From assembly GCA_947034885.2 (NCBI GenBank), contig OX344750.2, positions 18,346,053 to 18,410,052 of the forward strand: a stretch of 64,000 nt of DNA, in the 5' to 3' direction. Below, in pieces: positions 11,176-21,911 of this stretch (position 1 is the stretch's first letter; every line of letters starts with the position of its first letter). The translations under genes were made by a program, and so were the position numbers. Below the pieces are notes generated by a model. The model made no database searches, was not told the DNA's origin, and was given only the letters and a program-made list of their open reading frames with translations. This DNA is from Thuidium tamariscinum (lineage: Eukaryota > Streptophyta > Bryopsida > Hypnales > Thuidiaceae).

Positions 11176-12837
11176 TGTATGCAAGAAAGCTCAAGTAGGT
11201 TCCTATGAAGTCATTTTTGGGTAGATTTTTACAAAATGTGGACATGAGTACCTCTTTAGACAAAAGACATTTTTTTTCTAATCAAATGTATGAATAAAAA
11301 GTTAGGCTACTCTACACTTTAGGGGTAGCTTGGGCAATTTCAAAATCTATATAGAATCTTTTGTAGAGAAGGTTGTAATCTTTTGAAATTTGGCATGTGT
11401 TTAGTGAAAAAAATATATTTGGAAAATCCCAATTTCAAAGGAGCCAAACTTTGTTAGCTATATTGGAGGCAACTTCAAGAAAAAGCATTTTAAATTACAA
11501 TCTTCTCATACTTGTAAGTTCTATTATCTTACAATCTACAAAGTCATAATTCTTGAAATTTGTTCTATACAATTATTTTAAATGTCTATCACTAACTTTT
11601 CACTATTTAGATTTGCAATGAAAAACTTCTTTATGTATGCTATGGATATTTTTTGTCCAATGGATGACAAAAAAATCATCCTCAAATAGGACATATGTAT
11701 GACTATTCATCTTCATAATTTTGTTGTCAAAAGAAGAGATCTTCTAGAAGAGATTGGCTCTTACAACAAGTACTTTTACATTTTTAAGACCAATGATTTT
11801 TACAACAATCAAAGGGATGATTTTCATGATCACCAACCTACTTTGTAAGCATTAACCTTGAAACACTTCAACATCCAATTTCCAAATGATGTACAAATTG
11901 AAAATCAAATTTCTTTTTCATTAAATCTTGGATGAGAATCATCTTCATTTTTAGAGATATTTTATGAAGTTCTTGTCCTATCCAAAGGTTGAATTTGATG
12001 AAACTAGATTACACATTTTTCTAAAATTATAAATGTAGAAGTTTATCAAGTGGTTGACCAAGACAAAATTGCAAACTAAGTTCAAACTTAGGATTGCAAA
12101 AATGAGATCATCAAATCAAAGAACACAAAAATTTCAAAAAAAACCCACCATTTCAAGAGAACCTCATTTCAAATCCACTCCAACAAAATGTATTCAGAAA
12201 ATGACAATATTATGCTTTGTAGTTGAATTTAGAAGAAATTTTGAATTTTTCCTTTCAAGACTTATAGAAAAATATTGGTGATATCATTGGTGAATCTAAC
12301 CATATGGATAGAATCTAGAACTTAAGCTCTACAACTTTTATTTCGCATCTCATTTCGAAAATATTCTTCTAAATAGTACTTTATAATGATTTTTTCAAAA
12401 ACTGTCAATTCTAGAGATGAGTCTAGGCACTTAGGAATTAATCCTCAAAGGATGGGTTGGTCTCCGCAAAAATTGTGCTTTTTGAAACGATGCGAATTAT
12501 CTACTTTTAAAAATTCAAAAATATTCGTTGGAGACCAAACTACTATTCATGACCTTCCCCTTTTTGTATAAAATTTGAAGGATGAATAGTCGCAATTTTG
12601 TTCTAAGTGCAAGAGTTCTCTATCTTCTATCAAACACTTAGGATGCACTCAGATGATGGCCATGTGGACAAGAATAGTTCTCCTTAAAGCAATAAGACAA
12701 AAGAAGCTTCATCAATTGTCTTGTTGGGGTGGGCAAACAAGAAAGGAAGAGGAAAAGTTTCATTGATTCTGGTGGACTATCTCATTGGTGAAAACTTGGC
12801 AAGCTTGAAATAATCTAATATGTGTCCTTTTCTAATT
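11176..12837. other. AT-rich unassigned DNA
   Basis: About 1.7 kb without a frame over 75 codons. A few phrases recall the B/K families (for example TTTGGCATGTGT near 11390) but I cannot draw element boundaries. Confidence 0.4.
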
Positions 12838-13048
12838 CACTACAAGAGAAAGAGGTGTCTTAAGTATAGTCCTAGAAATAAGATTTTAAGTAATGACCTT
12901 TATAAGAGATTTTCAGTAAGAAATACGTATCTTTCTAGTAAAATCTATTAGAAAGATATGTATTTCTTACTAAAAATCTCTTGTAAAAATCATTACTTAA
13001 AATCTTATCTCTAGGACTATACTTAAAACACCCTTTTCTCTTATAGTG
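12838..13048. mobile_element. CACTA-type miniature foldback element
   Basis: 211 bp almost completely palindromic element. Left end CACTACAAGAGAAAG, right end CTCTTATAGTG; flanked by a 3 bp duplication ATT (12835-12837 and 13049-13051). CACTACAAGAAAA-like ends with 3 bp duplications are the hallmark of plant CACTA (En/Spm) transposons. No coding capacity. Confidence 0.8.
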
Positions 13049-13051
13049 ATT

Positions 13052-13479
13052 GTATCCCTCCCTTCTAGATTCACATAAAAGTGGAAAGACTATTTTCCCC
13101 TATAGCACTCTTTGTGAAGTTTCCTTGCCTACGGATACATGTAAGGAGGCCCTCAGTGTTTGTAGTAGTGTTTCAGGGTTAATGTATGTGGCATCCCCTC
13201 TATCAAACTATTTAATTCTTTACTCTATTAGATCCAATGATTGGAAAAAACCGGCAACTAGTTAGCAAAATTAGTTGGAGGTTTTGGGAAAAAACTAGTT
13301 GAAACTTGAAAACATCGGCAAAAAACCAGTGGAAAAATGTACAAAATTTCTAATTTGAGTAAAAAATAGAGGGAATAACCAGACACAGTGCTTCGAAACC
13401 CGGTTCAATTTGGGAAGTGAAGGAAATTAGCCTATAAAACTCAAAAAGTTTTCCGAACACTGATCAACAGGTCTTTTCA
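13052..13479. other. Unassigned DNA
   Basis: Contains a 71-codon frame (13050-13265) without recognisable motif. Probably non-coding. Confidence 0.35.
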
Positions 13480-13735
13480 TTTTTTTCATTTTTGAAGAAG
13501 TGCCATAGTGGCGATATAAAATGTTATAGTAGTGCTCCAAATTGCAACATTCATCCACTTATTGGATGTATAGCATGTTTTTCATCCATATTCAGGCGAT
13601 TTCATCTAATATTTTTAAAATTTTTAAAAATTGTTTGGCGATTTCATCGAAGTTGTTTGGCATTTTTTTATAGTGTTTTTTTATTAGCCAGATTATTTTT
13701 TTTCTGGTGCAATCTGGCACTAGAAAGCCCAAAAG
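13480..13735 (+). mobile_element. Family L repeat (L1)
   Basis: Starts around GAAGAAGTGCCATAGTGG and ends around GTGCAATCTGGCACTAG, giving AGTGCCA-type inverted ends. Close relative of the copy at 45095-45575, which carries an insertion (M1) that is absent here. Confidence 0.6.
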
Positions 13736-14598
13736 AAAGAAAGCAAAAAAACACCCTGCTGATCTGATCAGGTCCCCTTCACTGCACTGCAAGATCACTC
13801 ACCAAGACTAAATGATGCTCCCACACTAAAAATAGTAATGTAAGAACATTCCATTCACTTCCAACTTCTAAGCTTATCCCCAATTCCGAATCTCCAAATG
13901 GCTTCCACATTACCGGCCCATCATGAAACCAATGAGAACAAGCGAATGACCAGTCCTGTCGTCCAGCTCACTCACTGAGTGGCCCATGAATTTAAACTAT
14001 TTTTAAGAAAAATCAAATTTAGGGTTTAAGGTTTAGGGTTTCTAAATTGGAAAAGAACCCCCCCCCCAAAAAAAAAGGTTGAATCGACACTATAAAGAAA
14101 GAAAGAAACGGACAAGCAAACCCAAAAGTATTCTTTTTTCTTCTTGCACTAACTTTTAGTCATTGATGAGAATGTAGTGTTCCATTTTGCTATTAAAAAA
14201 AAAAATTTAACATTAAAAATGGGGTGTTTTTATTTTGCTAAAAATGACACTCATCATGAGCACATAATCAGCAATAGTGATGAGGAGCTTCGTCTCTTGA
14301 TACGGTACGGTATCTTTTTAACTAAGATTCTTAATTTCTTTTAAATATATATATTTTTCTTCCATGTTGACTTCTTATTTGCAATTTCTTTTAAAAGGAG
14401 AAAAAGAAATTTAAAAAGATTGTTTTTGGAATAGGGTTTTGGACTTTGGAGGTGTTTCCGGAATCCCAGTGGATGAGAATTGGGAATCTATTTTTCATTC
14501 AGTGGTATGAAAATAATAAAAGGAGGAAAAGGAGGCACTCTTTTCTGGTCTTTTTCTTTGAAGGATGTCCGGACCTCCCATGTTGTTGGGTATGGGGA
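13736..14598. other. Unassigned DNA with telomere-like patch
   Basis: No convincing frame. Contains the telomere-like run at 14018-14041 and C- and A-runs after it (14060-14078). Confidence 0.4.
14018..14041 (+). repeat. Interstitial telomere-like repeat
   Basis: Reads TTTAGGG, TTTAAGG, TTTAGGG, TTT in tandem: three units of the plant-type heptamer, one with a single change. This is short and could be chance or a telobox-like site. Confidence 0.5.
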
Positions 14599-14602
14599 TT
14601 AA

Positions 14603-15563
14603 CCCCTCACCGCCCAAGGTCCAACCATGCTTAAAAACTGCCAGCCTTTGCAAGTCTGAAAAGTCAAAATTAGAGTAAGGTATGAAGATCTCAACCGTAC
14701 AATTTTGTAGTGTGAATGTTTTAGATGGTGTGGAACAAATTTGGGGTCATTTGACCGTATAGATTGAAAGATTATAATGTTTTAGTGTTCAAAAAAGGTG
14801 CTGAAATTTTCTTAAAAACACATTTGGAGGTGAAATTGGATTTCTAAACCAACTCAAATGCAAAAACATTAAACTACAAAGTGATTCAAAACCATAATAT
14901 AAACATTGGGGTAGAAAAAAAATTCATAAAAATCACTCATTTTGTTTGAAAAATGGATTTGAAATGTCAAAAAACAGTGAAAAAAGATGAAAAAATCACA
15001 ATTGTGGCTGAAGCTCCTTCTATCAAAATGCTTCTCAGTCACTCAAAACGTCTTCGATGGATCTGAAATTTTAGCCACACAAAATAGATTAGTAAGTGAA
15101 ACTTTTCCAACAAATATTATTGAAAAGCAATCATGTATGAAGAAGTTATGAGCTGCCAAAGTTGACTGAAATGCAAAAACGTCTAGATTTTGAACTTCGA
15201 ATTGCTCCCAAACATTCAAAACAACTTGGATTGGCATGAAAATTTTAGCACAATAACTAGACCTTGAGGGGAACAAATAAAAACAAATTTTATCAAAAAA
15301 AAAGATTTTATGAAAAAGATACAATCCCCCAAAGTTGCAGCAGTCACAATACAGTGTGCTGCATCCAAATGAACCTATGAACTTTGAATGGCTCTCAAAA
15401 ACTCAATATGTATTATATTGATTTGAAATTTATTCTATAAGAACTAGATTAGAATGCGCAACTTTTCCAACAAGTTTCAATGAATTTGGACATTGGATGC
15501 AAAAGTTACAGCACTTTGAGTCTGACTCCATGGACACTTTTGGTCCTCTTGGGCGGTGAGGGG
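14603..15563 (+). mobile_element. Family R TTAA-type element
   Basis: 961 bp between TTAA at 14599-14602 and 15564-15567. The ends form a perfect 16 bp inverted repeat CCCCTCACCGCCCAAG, the clearest TIR among the TTAA elements. The interior is AT-rich and non-coding, with three diverged tandem units of about 175-180 bp (anchors near 15037, 15217 and 15391). It shares the fragment with GACCGTATAGATT with families A and B. Confidence 0.8.
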
Positions 15564-15662
15564 TTAAGAAAGAAAAAGGGACTCAGGTACTCAGGTAGAT
15601 GATGAACTGAAGGGGCATTGGAGTAGTTGCACACTTGGAATGATTGATGGGCTGGGATTACA

Positions 15663-16040
15663 GTGGAAACACCCAAAACCGTCCAAATAAGGAATTCAGC
15701 ATAGTTGGAGGCAACATTTTCTAAAAATGATATTTTTCTAGTATTAACGAGTGAAAATCATGAATATTAAAAAAGAAAAAAAATTCGGATACAATATGCA
15801 ATTTCTACAAATTTTCAAAGTGTGGGCTCCCTAGACCTGTGGAATCGTCCTGTAGGTGCCCCTAAAACAGAACCCAGCAAAAATCAGCACTCAACCAACT
15901 AAATTTCCCTATGTGTCTTTCTGTTGTGCCAACAAATTACAATCATACATATGGCGAACACATTAAGGGAAGTCTACTGATGCATTTGGGTGAATCTACA
16001 GTCCACTGCAACGAACAGGTGCGGAGATGGGTGTTTTGCC
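15663..16040 (+). mobile_element. Family Q element (Q1)
   Basis: 378 bp, colinear with Q2 (36948-37322, 375 bp) over its whole length. Left end GTGGAAACACCCA, right end GGGTGTTTTGCC, giving a short imperfect inverted repeat. Non-coding; class unknown. Confidence 0.65.
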
Positions 16041-16143
16041 CTTAGGGGTCTTGAGAACTGGGGCCAAAGATTTTCTTTTGGGAAAACAAATGGTGAACCA
16101 TTGCAAAATATGGGGCCAAGGATTTATACGTTAAGGTGGGTAC

Positions 16144-16274
16144 CAGTGATCTCAGAACAGATTTAGGGTTTTTAGCCAAATGTTCATTTTTGAAAGATTT
16201 TTTAAAAATTTTACAAAGGGCATGACAAAATTAAGTTGAAAATGAGCAAAATTTAGCCAGTTTTGGGATCACTG
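16144..16274 (+). mobile_element. hAT-type miniature element (X1)
   Basis: 131 bp, left end CAGTGATCTCAGAAC, right end GTTTTGGGATCACTG (inverted repeat, about 12 of 15). Flanked by GTGGGTAC at 16136-16143 and 16275-16282, an 8 bp direct duplication of a site present once in F3. CAGTG ends and 8 bp duplications fit the hAT superfamily. A related left end occurs at 29701 and a related right part near 31576. Confidence 0.8.
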
Positions 16275-16426
16275 GTGGGTACACCCAAAAGTGCCACTTA
16301 TTCATACTTGGCCTAATTACTATTATTAGCTTATTCAAATTTTTATGTAGTCTTGTTGGTAAGTGAAAGCATCTTCCAATGCACCATAGAACGCAGGATT
16401 TGGATACCATATGCAAAAGTTATTAA

Positions 16427-17125
16427 CCCTAGACTACTACCAGCATTGTTTTGTGGTATTTAGATGACAATCTAAGGTCATAAGAAGAGGTAAACAATAG
16501 TTTTTTCATCCACTTTTTTTTAAATGACCTTTCATGTTGAGTTACAAAGAGTATCCAACTGAGGTTTTAGTCTAACTAATGTTTGTTTTCATGTAGTTGC
16601 AAAGTAATTAGAGAAAACGGATGGCAAAATTTGCCATTTTAGTGTATTTTGAGAAATTGAATAAATCCGAAATTTCTCCTTGGAAATGACATTTTTTGAA
16701 TTTGAATCCAACTAATGAAATGGAAGTCCTCTACTTTAGTTTCTTCTCCAATTTGTAAAATTGAATATTTTATTGCAATTTGAACTTTGGTTGTATTTTT
16801 AACTACATTCTAATTATAGATGTACATGGCAAATCAATTTACACCATGATGTTTGTCACTATAATGTTCACACATGGTGAAAATTTCATATTTTTTGAGA
16901 TTATTTTCTATTTGATATGATTTTTTCTTCATTTTTTTTTCAAAAAATTGTAGAAAATACAGTTTTCCTCAAAAAATTCTTTTGTGAAATCCAGAAGACA
17001 TGTAGTTTTCATCTCTGAAAAATAAAATAAAAAAATTTCGTACACATCTGGTTACAAAATGGCAACAAATTGGATGATGGACAGTGAGCCCTGAAACTAG
17101 TGGTTATAGGCTCGGCTTTTCAAGG
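16427..17125. mobile_element. Family Y TTAA-type element inside F1
   Basis: 699 bp between TTAA at 16423-16426 and 17126-17129. Left end CCCTAGACTACTACC; right end complement CCTTGAAAAGCCG, so only the first bases are inverted. In F2 the same place is a single TTAA (33824-33827). No frame with similarity to a transposase. Confidence 0.75.
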
Positions 17126-17253
17126 TTAAAGGTCAAAGTTTGTTCTTGAAAGCACCATCTACATGATTGATTTTGGAAATGTATGCACATTGTAGATGGC
17201 GCTTTTAGGAATGTGGTGCTTTCGGGTGTACCTATCTTATTAGGCAAGTTTTC

Positions 17254-17520
17254 AAGGTAGGGTAGGAGGCTCTAACTTCAACTGGGCATTACAACATTTT
17301 GCTTTTTTCAATGTACTAAATTTGCACATTTTAGAAGGTGGTCACTTTTGATGACCATAAATTACTATTTTTTTTCAACTGCAAAAATTTGTAACTAATT
17401 CCATAAATCTCCAAAAAATATGAAATAACTTAAGTTAGATGTCTATTACACTTGTCCTTCAAGGAAAATTTAGCGAAGAGTTTTATTTTGTAGGTAGGTA
17501 TGGTTTTCAAAGGGTCTATA
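17254..17520 (-). mobile_element. Family G element fragment (G4)
   Basis: Begins near AAGGTAGGGTAGGAGG directly beyond F1 and continues through AACTAATTCCATAAA and TAAGTTAGATGTC, as in the G fragment at 7971. It runs straight into the A8 fragment. Confidence 0.5.
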
Positions 17521-17881
17521 CCTATCCGCAAACTAAAACTCTTCATAACTTTCATCTCATTAATCCAAATGGAATGATTCAAAGCTTTCCATGCCTATAT
17601 AAATCTAAAGAACTAGTTTCAATTTTTCATTTCTTAAAAAGAAAACTTTTGAAGAAATTTTTTGGAATGCTTGCAGTGTAAAAAAAGAAACATATCATGC
17701 AATAACTTTTTAACCATGTAGTCAAAAGTTATAAAAATTGTAGGGTCTTAAATCTACTCCTTGGGTGCATGTTGTGTGAAAATTTCAAAAAATAAAAAAT
17801 AAAAACTCTATTCTTAGTGAGTTTCCGAAAATCACTATGTTGCTAAAAAATGCACTTCCGATCTTTAGAGGTTAAGACTGA
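17520..17881 (+). mobile_element. Family A 3' fragment (A8)
   Basis: Corresponds to the right third of A4 (TTCATCTCATTAATCC, then ATGGAATGATTC, TTAACCATGTAGTC and the terminal ATCTTTAGAGG) and ends at TTAA 17882-17885. The left two thirds are absent. Confidence 0.6.
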
Positions 17882-17885
17882 ATGA

Positions 17886-18309
17886 CAACCATACTATTTG
17901 AACTAAAGTATGAAAATAGTGCCAAGGTGACTACATTACATTGAATTTCTCTTAAATAATGTAAAGTTTTGTATAAGTAAATTCCTCTTAACTTTACACA
18001 ATTCCCAAATCATTGTGAATGAGGTAGTAACTACCTCTTTTGAGCTCATTGCTCATTCTCATAGTCATTGTCATTGTGACAAACTATGTCACAATGAGCT
18101 CAAAAACTATAAAAATTTAGCACCTCCCCCCCTCCCAATTTGATTTAATGATTTAAACATTAATTTTTAAATATTAAACTTTAAAACCCCCCTCCCTTCC
18201 CAATCTGATATAAATATTAAATATTAAATATTTTTAAACTTGTAAATCCCCCCTCCCCCCACCCCTTCTTATAATTCTCAGAGGGTGGACTTAGAGACAA
18301 AGGATATGG
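17886..18309. other. AT-rich DNA with C-runs
   Basis: Contains two similar CCTCCC...AATTTGAT / ATATTAAA stretches at about 18120-18260. No gene. Confidence 0.4.
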
Positions 18310-18546
18310 GATAAATGATATGATAATTTGTATATTGTATCCGTATACAATATCAATGTTTGTATTTGCATCAATTTTAAGTATTGGTATATGTATTCAA
18401 TACTAGTAGCAATATTTTGTATCCATATTTTGAATCTGTATTCTATATCCATATCCAATATCTGCATTCTATATCCGTATTCTATATTTGTATTCAATAT
18501 TTGTATCAATATCCATATCTATATCTGATATTTGTATCAATATCCA
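18310..18546. repeat. Degenerate AT-rich tandem repeat
   Basis: Variants of TATTTGTATCAATATCC-like units of about 12-18 bp repeat irregularly. Frames on both strands are Ile/Tyr/Cys-rich translations of the repeat. Confidence 0.7.
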
Positions 18547-19280
18547 ACAGTTGTTGATTTTTCTTGTAGGAAGTGGAATTTTTTTAAATTCAAATCCAAC
18601 GGCTGTTGATTTTTCTAATGAGGGGGAGGGGTGTTAGGAAAATTAATCAAACAGCAGTGACTCCCTCTTTTCGTCACATTGTCATTGTGTAGTGTAGTTA
18701 CTATAAAGGGTACTTATTAACTAATTGGATGGGGAAAGTTGATCTCCTTTTGCCCCTTCCATAACATTCAGTAGCCCATAGAAGGATTGCCTTTCCCTTT
18801 GTGAAGTCCCCATCACCTAATTTCATTTGACATTCTTGAAGTTTGCAACTTTAGTTATTGAATGGTGTGGAATATTCCACACCATTTCATCCACTTGGAG
18901 GCAGCATGACAGGTTGCTACTGAATGTTATGTCCAAGAACAAATTTGAAAACTGCCTCATAATTCAAAAAATTATCCATTTGTTTTAAAAAAAAACTGCC
19001 CTATATTTTGCATTGCATAAAATTTGTAATACTTCACCTTCTGAAGCGAATTTGGAGTCTCTAATTGCAAATAGGAATTCAAAATATGCAAATTTTATCA
19101 TGGTTGTTGAATAAAAAATTTCAGTGTTTTCTCCACCAAAGGTATAAACAATGGGGGTGGGGGGCAATAATAAGGGGGCCAATCCTCCCTGGCCATTATT
19201 AATTAACTACCTTGTGTTATTGTGTATTTCTAACTTTGCTATACAAATTTATTACTCCCTATGTCAATGACTAAACCACA
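18547..19280. other. Unassigned DNA with family P segment
   Basis: Family P-like sequence at about 18985-19200 (TCTCTAATTGCAAATA, ATTTTATCATG blocks, shared with 51290 and 52120). Holds the perfect palindrome at 18861-18886. Confidence 0.45.
18861..18886. repeat. Perfect 26 bp palindrome
   Basis: The half-site AATGGTGTGGAAT is followed without spacer by its exact complement. No element boundaries are apparent around it. Confidence 0.85.
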
Positions 19281-19500
19281 GTCCGGGAAGAAATTTTAGC
19301 TTAACCGGTTAAAATCCTACATTTTCTTGCACCAACCAGTTGCTTGGAGAATACTCTCAGCTAGACCTTAAGAAAATAAAAAATATTTTCCCCCTAAAAT
19401 GATCGTTTTTTTTCCTAAAATTTTGAACTTCATTCGGAAATTTTGGATTTCAACCGGCTAACTTGTAACTAAATGCCAGTACTCCCCATTCATTAAACTA
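19281..19500 (+). repeat. Family S repeat, uninterrupted copy (S1)
   Basis: Runs through GGGAAGAAATTTTAGC, TTAACCGGTTAA (19301-19312) and ATCCTACATTTTCTT. Copy S2 has the same sequence, but B2 sits at the TTAA and J4 at the TAA. This copy is the empty reference. Confidence 0.7.
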
Positions 19501-20895
19501 AACTGTTGCCAAAGAAACTGGGAATTGGCAAAGGGGCAACATTCCTAACTGCCAACCTCCAAATTCTATTTTTTCAGTTAGCTATTATTTTTCTATTTTC
19601 TATTTTCTTGAAACACTGCCGTTTGCTTGTTTGTTTTTTTAAAGAAAAATACAAAGAAATCCTGGGCCTTGGGGAACCCTCCAAAGACCCTGAACAGGGT
19701 GCAACATGGCCATGGCGGGGCAAGTTGTCGTCGCGGCTCACGATGATGAATTATGCGCACCAGAACAAGGCCACACGCCAACAAAAGGACAAAGGGAGGG
19801 GTTGAGGGGAAGAGGCACTAATAATGTCCCCCTTTCCATACCGGCCCAGGCGGCCCATGAATAATAATTAAAACGGTGGAAAAGATCGTGACGGAGGGCC
19901 AGATAGATCACATAACCTACCTTATGACGTGGGCGACATATTTGGGAGAATGTGTGCATGCTTGCTGCCATGAGGGGAAGACAAACAAAAGCTATAAAAA
20001 GGAAACTAGGATCCCCTTCATTTGGTAAGAAAAAAGTACTTTTTAAAAGGTTTTAAAATTCAAAGAACTGCAGGAAGAAGCTCAAAAGGGTAGGACTGTA
20101 CTCTTCAGGTAAAGTGATTTAAAACATTTGAAAGAACAGAAGAATTCAATGGATTCCATTTGTTTAGAAAATTTTAAGAAAGAGGAACAGAAGAAGCTTA
20201 GAAAGGAGGGGTATAGGGGACACTCCTAGTTTAGGGGGCAATCCAACCGTCCCCTCCCCTTGGAAGTGCTCCCATGCATGATCCGGGGATTGTGTTGTGT
20301 GTCCAAGTAATAAAAAGTACAAAAATAAAGTTACAACAATATCAAACAGTTAGAAAAAAGTTGGGGATATTTGAGTTATTTGTAAAGTACTTTAAATCGG
20401 GGTTTAAACCCATGAGTTTTGTGAAAAAGTCAGTTGAGTTAAAAAAGTCGAAATAAAAGTGGGTATGAAACTTATTTTTCCATCAACATGGTGCTTAAAA
20501 AAGTTTGGTCCCCACTTTTGAAGTCGTGTGACATAAGTATCTTGCGAAAAAGTTTGACGCTTCAACTATAGTTGCCTTCTCAACTTCAAAGAAAATTATG
20601 CCCAAAGTGGGGGGGACTTTACAAATAACTCAATTAATGTAAGAAAATCAAATTATGAAACATCATTCTTGGCAATGTTGGAAATTCTACAAGCTAAAAC
20701 AAATCATATTGATCTCAAACTTAAAGGGATTTCATAAATTCCTACCGTACAAATTTGAAATCTAAAAAAGATATATTGTATGATGGAGATTTATTAGAAT
20801 TGTAACACTTGAAATCTTAAAAGTGGATCTATTAGTTGCTTTTAGTTTTTACTAGATTGATATATGATTCAAACAAACATGGTTAAAAAAATTAG
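19501..20895. other. Unassigned DNA with GC-richer patch and TATA-like site
   Basis: About 19640-19990 is GC-balanced, and a good TATA-like sequence (GCTATAAAAAGG) lies at about 19991-20002. No frame over 99 codons is nearby and none is recognisable, so a promoter is only possible. Confidence 0.35.
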
Positions 20896-21181
20896 ATGAG
20901 ATTTGGGGCCTCTGGAAGACTATAGGTTCCTAAATTGCGGGAACACTACAACTACCGTAGGAATGCGTTTCGCTATTGTGGGAATACAGAAATTGTGGAA
21001 TCGAATGTGGTCGAGCACATGCCACATCATCAATTAAATTTTTTTTGAATGGACTTCTTTTTCACATTTTAGGAAAAAAATTTATTTATTTATTTGTAAT
21101 TGTTGGCCATTGTTTCGGGAGCTGTTTTGAGAACAAACCTCAAACAGTCGTCTTGGGGCATCAAATCTCATCTAATGTTGC
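20896..21181 (+). mobile_element. Family M TIR element (M2)
   Basis: Ends TTAGATGAGATTTGG and CAAATCTCATCTAA form an inverted repeat. The interior matches the complement of M1 (45126-45366): GGAAGACTATAGGTTCC, TTGCGGGAACAC, TGGTCGAG. Non-coding. Confidence 0.65.
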
Positions 21182-21907
21182 CAATTTCTTGTACATTAAA
21201 AATATGAAATTCAAAAATGTAAGATAAATTCAACCATTCAAAGTTTGTACTATATTTGGATGGAAACTCAAGGAAAAGTTCATTCTTTTCCAAGGGGCAT
21301 ATCGAGGTCTAATCTACAATTGCATTATCCCTATGGCTAAACAAATCAAATAGACTATTGATAAAAATAATACTACTGCTATTTTTGAAAAAAATCCATA
21401 TTTTTTTTTAAATACAAAAAAACATGAGTCTTTTTCAAAAGTCAAGTAAAAATTAAAACTTTGATGAAGTAGATTGCAAGACTAAAATATTTAAAGTTAA
21501 ACGAAAGGTGTCATACTTTGACTCTTCTAGGAGTGAAAGTTTTTGCACTACTTATAAGATTTTCTTACGACAATTGCATTATATATTGAATTAATTGATA
21601 CTTGTCACAATTCAAGAGTAAAAGATGGTTTAACAAAAGTTGCCCATTTGACCTTTTCTTCCAAGAAACATTGTATCTGATATATTGTTTGCTTCAGGGG
21701 GGAAAAGCATATTATCGCAAAAGACATTACCTTGAATTTTATTCATGGTCAAAGTATCCTTTAGAGATTATAATCGTAGAATTTTAGCTAACACAACAAT
21801 AATTGTTGTTTTTCTGAAGTGAAAAGAATTACAAATGAGGAATAGTATGTTGCTAATATTCTTTAGACCATAGATGTAGATTTTGTGTATAGGTGTTATA
21901 TTAGCCA
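21182..21907. other. AT-rich unassigned DNA
   Basis: No recognisable gene or repeat family; longest frame 61 codons. Confidence 0.4.
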
Positions 21908-21911
21908 TTAA

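Larger units (their letters stand above)
16132..17239 (+). mobile_element. Family F element carrying two insertions (F1)
   Basis: The F sequence (compare F2, 33672-33948) is cut into three pieces: 16132-16143, 16275-16426 and 17126-17239. The first gap holds a hAT-like element with an 8 bp duplication, the second an element flanked by TTAA. Removing both gives a length close to F2 and F3 (277 bp). Confidence 0.8.
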
